A stretch of DNA of 64,000 nucleotides from Ciona intestinalis (taxonomy: Eukaryota; Chordata; Ascidiacea; Phlebobranchia; Cionidae): assembly GCF_000224145.3 (NCBI RefSeq), contig NC_020176.2, forward strand, positions 2,850,348-2,914,347, read 5' to 3'. Positions 56,950 through 64,000 of the stretch are shown here, one piece after another. Numbering within the stretch: position 1 is the first letter of the stretch; each line of letters starts with the position of its first letter. The notes below the pieces were generated by a model. It saw nothing but the letters and a program-made list of their open reading frames with translations, was not told where the DNA came from and ran no database searches. The translations under genes and the position numbers were made by a program.

Positions 56950-59279
56950 ATGAATAAACCAAACCAGCGAGAAATCTGGTTTATTTGTTCAGGTATATTA
57001 TTGAGTTGTAATGCCTTTGCTTAATGCTATAAAGTAAAAAATAGATGTTTGGTTATGGAACAGAAAATATATTGAACGAAAGAAAAATGAATGAATGAAT
57101 GAATGAATGTCACTCTTTATCGTCACGTGGCGGGGCACGACAGTCGTTTAACATGTCCGCTGGAAAATCCACATAAAAAAATTCGCCATTAACTGCATAT
57201 ACACCTCATACTCGCCATTGGTGACCCCAGTTTTCTGTCTGTAGGCATGGGGAGCCAATGGAAAGGCATGGGAATATCGCTTCTAAAAATCCCAGTGTTT
57301 TCCCAATCCATCGATGAGTGCACTGAAGCGTTAAAGGGTTACAACTTCAACGTGAAAGATTTTCTGATGAACACCGACTCGCCAGGTTATGAATACATTC
57401 ATACCACAATGGCAGCAATAACAGCTATACAGGTATCAGACTTCTGTAACGCATTAATTAATATTTTCAATATCCACCAACAATCTAAGCTTACTATTAA
57501 CAGATCGAGTAACACAAATCATATAATTTTTTGTATAACTTCACATATGAATGAATGTAATTTTATCATTTTCGCATGGCGGGCGCGTCCAGCCTTGAAA
57601 CCATAACCTCCTGGCTAGTGACAGGCGCGTCACAAAACTACTGTGCCATGGCATCGGTTCAATTAATACGATAAGAAAGACTCAATTAATTATATCATAG
57701 GGGAAACGGGAAAGTGATGTAGCAACAAAACGACCGTCTGTTGTACAAGCTATTAAAGAAAAAGAATCAAAAACGCGTTTCTGCTAAAACCATTCTTGTG
57801 TTTTAGATTGGATTAATTGACGTACTCCGTTTTGTCGGCGTGAGACCTTCAGGCATTATTGGTCATTCTGCTGGTGAGATTGTATGCGGTTACGCTGACG
57901 AGTGTTTGACATTAGAGGAGACCATACGAGTGGCGTACCTCATGGGGAAATGTATCAGTGAAAGCAATCTTCCAACTGGGGCAATGGCATTAGTTGGTAA
58001 GATACGTTAGGCCATTCACTCTCTTTTTTATTAGTATATTGTATCCTATATGAGGTCCTTATCGGGGCCCTGGAAATTAGCCAAATTTGGCCCATTTTCC
58101 CAACTTTTAGGGAGCTTTATGTAAATCGTTCATGAGACCAGTGCAATTATCCTGGACACCAGATAAGTCACGTTTAACCTAAATTGTTAACGCAAAAGCT
58201 GAGAGAACTCTTTGGATAAAACATCTCAAACGTGGTCGCCGTTTGGGGGGATAGCGCTCTTTATACAATGCCCTGATAACAGTAAACTCAACTTACAGCT
58301 TTGTCACTGGATAAGTATTTGGAAATGTACAATGACAATGAACTCGACTTGGCTTGTGAAAATGGGGACGACTCCATTATAATTGCGGGTCCAGTAGCCA
58401 ACGTTCTACTCATGGTGGAGTCACTAAAAAACAAAGGCTTTTTCACGCTAGTCTTGGATACAAAGAAAATTGCTTACCATTCTCGGTTAATGCAACTCGT
58501 TCACTCGACCCTCCTACAAGAAGTTTCAAAGGTAAATAATACAATACTTAAACTATTTTGAACAGTATCTAATATTTCGTACCATTTTTAACGCGATTTT
58601 ACTTCTTAACATTTAACATATAGGTCATACCAAATCCCAAACCGCTATCGAAGAAATGGATTTCGACGTCAGTAGACTTAAAAGACTGTAATCAGTCAGC
58701 ATGTGCCAACGATAAAGAAGTTCAGACGCTTTGTTCTGGCGAGTATTATGCTAATAACTTTCTCAGTGTGGTCCGGCTTCAGAATGCACTCAAGCGAATT
58801 CCCGAAAAAGCCATTACGATAGAAATAGCACCTCGTGGCATGCTACAGGTATTTATTTAAACAGTAACTGAACTATATTTCTAAGAGTTTTGACTGAAAC
58901 CGTAAGAATTTGGACTGGAAGCCCTGCGCAAATTACAATTGCGCGAAAGCTTTCTATGACTGTTTACTTTATATAGTAGAGTGGGGGAGGATGGGACACC
59001 TTTTTGTTCCATTTTCTCATTCCATTTGGTAGTAAACAAAGAACATTGATTAAGTTAATAAACCGTATCTTTACGACTCCCATAGACCGCTGTTAATTGC
59101 TTAATTTTCAGTCGATTCTTAAACACGCGATTCCGAATTGTGAGAGATTGACCATTGCAGACAAAGGCGAAGCCAACGGGATGGAAACGTTATACGCCTG
59201 CCTAGATCGCCTACGTTCTCTTGGCCAAGCAGTTAGAAACGAACCCCCGTCCGTAAACTTGTTGCGGAAGAAAGACTAA
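56950..59279 (+). CDS. Stand-alone acyltransferase related to the AT domain of animal fatty acid synthase
   Basis: Six exons give 348 residues: 56950-56992, 57245-57432, 57807-57996, 58299-58531, 58624-58848 and 59112-59279. The product starts just before the AT domain (IWFICSGMGSQWKGMG) and ends just after it, with its own start and stop, so no ketosynthase, dehydratase or carrier domain is attached. The nucleophile elbow is GHSAGE (Ser98). The partner histidine is in IAYHS (His201), 103 residues away as in fatty acid synthase. The arginine that follows the AYW/AYY motif in malonyl-transferring ATs is replaced: here the text is AYLMGKC, with Met123. That arginine holds the malonyl carboxylate, so I infer a preference for an uncharged acyl group, or another role. 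The carrier partner is unknown. The start matches the aligned Met of the inverted copy, and an AG lies 12 nt upstream of it. Confidence 0.85.
57080..57215 (-). mobile_element. SINE fragment, family A tail with AATG repeats
   Basis: Five AATG units precede GTCACTCTTTATCGTCACGT. The fragment ends about 30 bp before acyltransferase exon 2. Confidence 0.7.
57545..57655 (-). mobile_element. SINE fragment, family A, tail joined to head
   Basis: GAATGAATGTAATTTTATCA is joined to GCGTCCAGCCTTGAAACC; the middle of the element is deleted. Confidence 0.65.
58030..58150 (-). mobile_element. SINE fragment, family B
   Basis: ATCCTATATGAGGTCCTTAT and AAATTTGGCCCATTTTCCCA match the family B tail, in acyltransferase intron 3. 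Confidence 0.6.
58974..59103 (-). mobile_element. Half MITE running into an acyltransferase splice acceptor
   Basis: The left end TATAGTAGAGTGGGGGAGGA and the interior are intact up to CGCTGTTAATTGCTTAA. The element then stops, and TTTTCAG followed by the final exon (59112) begins within eight bases. Confidence 0.8.
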
Positions 59280-59338
59280 GAAACCGTTACACACATATTT
59301 ATATAGCGGGGCTTGTAAATGCAAGAAATGTACAGATA

Positions 59339-59440
59339 ACCTATAATATGTTGGTGTAAGATAGCCCATGTTTAAATTTCCTTTATCGACCCATTTTGTA
59401 GTTACCAAAATATATTTATAGAATTATATGGTGTTTTATT
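59339..59440 (-). mobile_element. MITE left half
   Basis: TAATATGTTGGTGTAAGATA is followed by diverged family interior; no right end is seen. Confidence 0.5.
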
Positions 59441-59670
59441 TTTTGTATCTCCTGCTTACGAGTGTTATCACATAGGTAACTCTGTTGTTAATTTTTTACG
59501 CTCCAGATAGCGATCTACGGTGAAAGGTTTCCGTTTTATAAGTTCGGTGTTCACTTTAAATGACTGCGGCAATTTGTGACATAAGTTAAATTACTTTATT
59601 GCTGTTACAATGGTCACACAAAACCGGTTCAAAGGCAATTCGCGGTCAGATACAAGACAATATAAATAAC

Positions 59671-59676
59671 TTTATT
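59671..59676 (-). terminator. Probable polyadenylation signal of the NAT8-like gene
   Basis: AATAAA on the minus strand lies about 160 nt downstream of the stop codon. Confidence 0.5.
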
Positions 59677-59831
59677 ATGTGCAGCAATTTTAACAACGAT
59701 ACAGGTGCAGTAATAAAATGTCCAATACAACAATAACAAAAAGCCAGCTATATATAGCATGAAAATTTCATGCCAATTTCAACAAAAACAGGTTATTATT
59801 TAGACATGATAAGACAATTTTTATAACTTGT

Positions 59832-60521
59832 TCATTTTAACAGGGCTGGGTCATTTTTTAAAACATTCAGTTCTAATTTTGTATAATAAACACGAAGTAC
59901 ACCCCCAAATACGCCCATGGATGTTACGCCAGTTTTGGTAAAACCACATGCTTTGTAGAAGTGGACTGCAGACAAAGTGGAAGTCCTAAGTTTTATTTTT
60001 AGAACATGTTTTTTTCCAGCATATATCACAGCTTTTTCAAGTAGAAGTCTACCTAGTCCTTCTCTTCGAAATCTGCTGCTTACCGACATTCGCCTTAGGA
60101 CCAATTCCTTTGTTTTACAAGATGTAGGGGCTATTAATGCGACTGAGCCGGCCACTGTACCGCGACGTTTAATGAAAAGTAACGTATTTCCTGGCTGCGT
60201 GTAAAACCTATGGAACGTTACCTCGTCTTGTAAATCCTCCGAAATACTTCGCTGAATGTAAATTTTGGCTGCACATAAAGATAAGCAATAGCTGCAAAAG
60301 AGAAGCACAATATAGTTCAACAGCGTTGAATACGATAGTATCTGATTGACCACCAATGCCCCAGTAATGACCAATAGTTGGACTAACGGCCTTTGAATAT
60401 TTTTCAAAGCAAGATCATTCGCCACCGATGTGAATCCGTCTAATATAAGTTCTTTGAAAGCAGTAAAAACATGAACATCGCCAGAATATACCTTCAACTT
60501 TACATCTTTGCTCTGTGCCAT
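59832..60521 (-). CDS. NAT8-like membrane N-acetyltransferase (GNAT fold)
   Basis: A single open frame encodes 229 residues. The ATG at 60521 (ACTATGGC) is preferred over an upstream in-frame GTG. Two adjacent hydrophobic stretches (about 46-64 and 67-84) form the membrane hairpin typical of the NAT8/camello family, whose members sit in the ER or Golgi and acetylate cysteine conjugates or lysines. The GNAT acetyl-CoA loop RREGLG is at 152-157, and FYKACGF at 188-194 matches the family motif B. Substrate cannot be told from the sequence. No intron is visible. AATAAA lies at 59676-59671, about 160 nt after the stop. Confidence 0.9.
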   Translation of the reverse strand: MAQSKDVKLKVYSGDVHVFTAFKELILDGFTSVANDLALKNIQRPLVQLLVITGALVVNQILSYSTLLNYIVLLFCSYCLSLCAAKIYIQRSISEDLQDEVTFHRFYTQPGNTLLFIKRRGTVAGSVALIAPTSCKTKELVLRRMSVSSRFRREGLGRLLLEKAVIYAGKKHVLKIKLRTSTLSAVHFYKACGFTKTGVTSMGVFGGVLRVYYTKLELNVLKNDPALLK

Positions 60522-61053
60522 AGTAGTAGAGTATTTACACGGTTCAAACTTACGAATATAAGCGGCCACCTAGTCCTCGGGGTCTCTCGACTATACTGCC
60601 TTTTTATAAACTTTTATGAACTCATAAAAGTAAAATATATTTTTGTTTTTGCTTAACATGAGTCAACGGCCTTTTTCAAACACAGTCAAGGCGGGCCCAC
60701 ACCGGTCTATACTAACTTTGGTCTAAAGTTCTACACTATCGTCGATTGGTGGCAATTCGAGAGGTGGGCGATGTTCTGACGTTACCACTTTCTTCCACGC
60801 TAACGATGTCAGTATAGTACAGGAACTGTCAGTGACTACGATGCCAGTGTGAAAATATTGATTACAAATACTACTCTTGTCGATAATATCATTTAAGCAT
60901 TTTCAATTTCCAGGTAAATTCCTTAATCAAAGAAAAGTTTTTTTTATTATTACAATATTATCAACAGTAAACTTTAAACAATTAAAAATAAACACGATTA
61001 GGAACACGTCAATTTTAAATTAAGTGCTAACCTGACGCAAAAAATGCAATGCA
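60522..61053. other. Intergenic between carboxylesterase and NAT8-like genes
   Basis: This spacer of about 530 bp separates two minus-strand genes. Apart from the carboxylesterase polyadenylation signal I see no repeat or exon. It is too long to suggest an operon of the kind known in Ciona. Confidence 0.5.
60943..60948 (-). terminator. Probable polyadenylation signal of the carboxylesterase
   Basis: AATAAA on the minus strand lies about 106 nt after the stop codon. Confidence 0.45.
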
Positions 61054-63752
61054 TTACAATTTTGCAAGTTTCTTATTGTACAGATGCAATTTATCTTGCC
61101 CAAGATTGGAACCGACTTTTATTGATGGTACTGTAAACTCAACATGTTTTCTTGACTCAGAATTGTACAATGGCCATTCCGTTTCTAATGGAAGAGGCTT
61201 GTTTGGGTTTCTGTAAATAAAAGCATTTATAACAAGTCTGATGCTGTGTCTTAAACAGCAACTGGACCTATTTTTTAACTCCGCTGCATCACTATTATAA
61301 CACTTACCCAGTTTTTGCAAAGTTGGTAAAAAAAGTCATCATGTTTTTGCTCAGTTTTGCTTCATCAGCACTAAACCTGTACCCACTTTTCAAACTATTG
61401 GGTAAAAATGGTAACCCGAATGTAAACGGAATATCATCTGCATGGTCTGTTCCGATATGATCAGGCAATCTAGCTATAAGCGGACCGTAGCCATCACCAT
61501 GCTTATGAAGTGGTGGATGGCTCATGAAATATAAGAACGTGTCTACACCTTTATCTAAAATGGAAAGATTATGATTAAATATTGCTTCCAAAAGTCAATA
61601 ATTGCTTTAACAAACAAGGAGATACAAGTTTTGTTCATTAAAGTATACCTACCTGAATTTGCTTGGGATGTCTGAATAATCCTGTTGACGAAAATACAAT
61701 CACCCATCATTCTTCCATACAGATTGGAATAATACATCTTGTCTTTCACATCTAAACCCCTGCTGTACCTCATTATAAGTACTGGTAATGCTTTATTGTA
61801 GTCAATGGTCTGCATTAAATACAATAGAAAAATGTAACCAAAAGCTAGCACAGCTGAACTTACTAAAATGTATATATTGTTATGTACCAAACCTTTTATG
61901 CTTATAACAAGGTCTTAGAAAGGCTAAACATAAAACAAAAATTGCACTGACCTTGTCATATTTTCTAAGTAAAATCCTGGCATAGTGGGAAAACTCCTGC
62001 TTTGAAAGTCCACTAATAAAATTAGGAGTAGTTAACGCCATTAACCATCCACCTTCATCGCTGTTACAACCCAACAGAAAAGGTACTTTGGCCACAGTTG
62101 CCATTTCAGGTGAAGTTTTGAAAAAGTGGTTGTCAAATGTCGGGTACCAGCCAAAGCGGAACTGCACAAAGTATATAGGGACACATATTAGTGATACATA
62201 TATACTTTAATACTCATACGTTTTCTTTTTGACATGACTCAAAATAAAAATGTATTTTCAGGTGTGTATCAAAAATAATTTATAAGTGAAGTTATAACCT
62301 CTGAAGCGCACAACTTAATAGCATAGTGGGTAAGTGAGACTGGAGATTTTACCTGCACTGCATTATAATCCACAAGCTGATCTGCTGGAAGATTTTGAAG
62401 TTGGTGGAGAACTAATGATGGATCAGTTTCTTTTATATTAAGTGATTCAAGAAGTTTAGTTACGATTCGTTGTTGGTCACTAAAATAAACCCCTGAAAAA
62501 TGAATGAATGTAAATTATTTATACTTAACTGGTGGTGCAAAGACGGGGTATAACACAGGTGTCATGTTTTACACTCTTGAATTATTAAAAGGGTTGGACC
62601 CCACAATAACATCACTTTGGGACTCGATAAATATTTTACGATACTTGCGAGACACATTTAACCTAGTTGAAAAAATCTACTTATTTAAATTGCCCTGACT
62701 TTTAATTTTAGTCACTTACCTGGCATGTTGGCAGTCCCACTATGGCTGATGGCTTTGTGGAAATAACCTGCAGATAATGGAGACATCATGTGCATATGAA
62801 CTGAAATGCCACCAGCACTTTCACCAAAGATTGTTACATTGTTTTTGTCTCCACCAAAATATTCAATGTTTTCCTTTACCCACCTGGAGATTTTTTGTCA
62901 GTTATAAAAGATTTGTACATTAGCTAAAATCCCACTTTAATGATTCCAACTGGTCCAGAAGTCCCATGTTTCCTTTACATTCTGTTTCATGGCCCAGAGA
63001 GAGGAATCCAAATATACCAACCCTGTAGTTTGGGACAACAACAATAACTTCATTCATCGCTGCAAGTGCTGTAGCATCAAATTTCACAGATGGACCCATT
63101 TGAAAAGAGCCACCATAAAACCAAACCATCACCTAAATTACGAACTAACTTTTGTTAACAATGGTATTAGCAGCCAAGTCATTGAGCAATAAAGATTACT
63201 AAAAAGTAAAAGGCTACTAAAAAGGCTAAAATATCAAGTATACACCTATTTCTAGACACTGTAGTTTTACACTTCGGAAAAAGATATCAAATTTACTGAA
63301 ATACTTCAAAAAAAGTATTAAGTAATGACCACTAACCGGCAAGGGGTGTGATTTCCTAATAGAAGGAGCATATATGCTCAAATACAAGCAATCCTCAGTT
63401 GCATTTTTCTGTGAGAAAATATTTTTGCTGATTCGAAAATTTGAGGACAAATTCAGACTTCCAACAGATTGAAGAGGAATTTTCTTGACGCTTTTTTCGC
63501 AAAGTATGCCTGCCCATGGCTCTGCTCTGTGTAGGAAACAAAAAATAGGCTAATTATGCTCATATTACGTTAATAATTACCGTTTCCTACTTACCTTTGA
63601 GGAGCCGAAAACCGAAGTTTTCCAATAGGAGGCTTGGCAAATGGAATGCCAAAATAATTTTCCACTTCAACAGAACATGATTCAGCCTTAGTTATTTTAC
63701 CACACTTAACTTTTCCATAGTTTGGGAGGGAAATAACTCTACCGGTCGGCAT
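61054..63752 (-). CDS. Type-B carboxylesterase (alpha/beta hydrolase)
   Basis: Nine exons give 539 residues: 63752-63595, 63526-63337, 63132-62936, 62883-62720, 62492-62353, 62161-61952, 61809-61653, 61554-61308 and 61210-61054. Family landmarks appear in order: [11 protein letters not shown], the oxyanion loop [10 protein letters not shown], the nucleophile elbow GESAGG (Ser about 204), GCNSDEGG (acid Glu about 319) and [10 protein letters not shown] (His about 443). The triad is therefore complete and the enzyme is predicted to be active. The protein begins [13 protein letters not shown] with no signal peptide and ends KKLAKL with no HxEL retention signal. A cytosolic esterase is therefore more likely than a secreted cholinesterase or ER form, unless a 5' exon lies upstream. 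The substrate is unknown. AATAAA (60948-60943) follows the stop by about 106 nt. Confidence 0.93.
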
Positions 63753-64000
63753 ATTTATATCTTAAATTTACTGTATTGGGCCATTGAAACATTGGTTAGG
63801 CTGCAGATACCAAAGTTAATATTTAACGTACTTATTTCAACAATTGAATACGGTCATAGATATGCGGTGCACAAAAACGTGTCTACAATAATATACATTT
63901 TAAACAAGCTGTTAATATTTTTTATAAGGTAATTACCTTTTTTATTCATCGTCAAGTTGAAGAAGTAATATGCGGAACATTCACTCGAGCAGCAACAGGA
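63753..64000. other. Upstream region of the carboxylesterase gene
   Basis: These 248 bp hold no coding exon that I can recognise. They probably contain the 5' UTR and promoter, or a 5' exon that continues beyond the window. Confidence 0.4.

Larger units (their letters stand above)
59280..59831. other. Convergent 3' spacer between acyltransferase and NAT8-like genes
   Basis: This 550-bp interval contains half of a MITE (59339-59440), a short SINE remnant near 59445-59490 and the NAT8-like polyadenylation signal. Confidence 0.5.

Noticed and set aside
60521..61054. Operon of carboxylesterase and NAT8-like genes
   Set aside because: The spacing of about 530 bp, with a polyadenylation signal between them, is too long for a Ciona-type operon.

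Overview
The window is eukaryotic, AT-rich and intron-dense. It carries two interspersed repeat families that I recognise as typical of the ascidian Ciona: a palindromic 200-bp MITE ending in TAGTAGGGTGGGG, and tRNA-derived SINEs with an ATTC-repeat tail. The most likely source is Ciona intestinalis/robusta. The species call rests on repeat and gene recognition, not on a search. Two assembly gaps are present (1719-1768 and 35689-35813).

Layout, left to right. (1) 1-8246, minus strand: the 5' part of a secreted protein with signal peptide, CUB-like region, one EGF domain and at least eight calcium-binding-type EGF domains, one per phase-1 exon. It runs off the left edge. (2) 8247-15042: a gene-poor stretch with MITEs, SINE pieces and a CpG/CRE-rich patch. 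(3) 15043-26021, minus: a 22-exon gene for an 839-residue protein with tyrosine motifs, a zinc ribbon, a Sec23/24-like VWA domain and a proline-rich SH3-ligand tail. (4) 26895-40718, minus: complete symplekin, 28 exons, 1274 residues. (5) 40719-44611: repeat-rich intergenic DNA. (6) 44612-45409, plus: an intronless CD151-like tetraspanin. (7) 46999-52307, plus: a coiled-coil plus Rab GTPase gene of the RASEF/Rab45 type, without EF-hands here. (8) 52887-59279: two acyltransferase (AT) genes related to the AT domain of animal fatty acid synthase, arranged head to head. The plus copy is intact (348 residues, Ser98/His201); the minus copy has an in-frame TAG. (9) 59832-60521, minus: a NAT8-like membrane N-acetyltransferase. 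(10) 61054-63752, minus: a complete 539-residue type-B carboxylesterase.

Exon models were built by hand from splice consensus, phase continuity and homology to remembered families. Summed coding lengths divide by three for every complete gene, which supports the models. Symplekin is a housekeeping mRNA 3'-end-processing scaffold. The right-hand cluster (AT pair, N-acetyltransferase, carboxylesterase) shares acyl/ester chemistry, but nothing in the sequence shows that these genes work together.

The most unusual features are: stand-alone fatty-acid-synthase-type ATs lacking the arginine that binds malonyl, with a decaying, partly gene-converted inverted twin; the tyrosine-motif/VWA adaptor-like protein; and the EGF exon array with recently duplicated exons, one carrying a one-base insertion.
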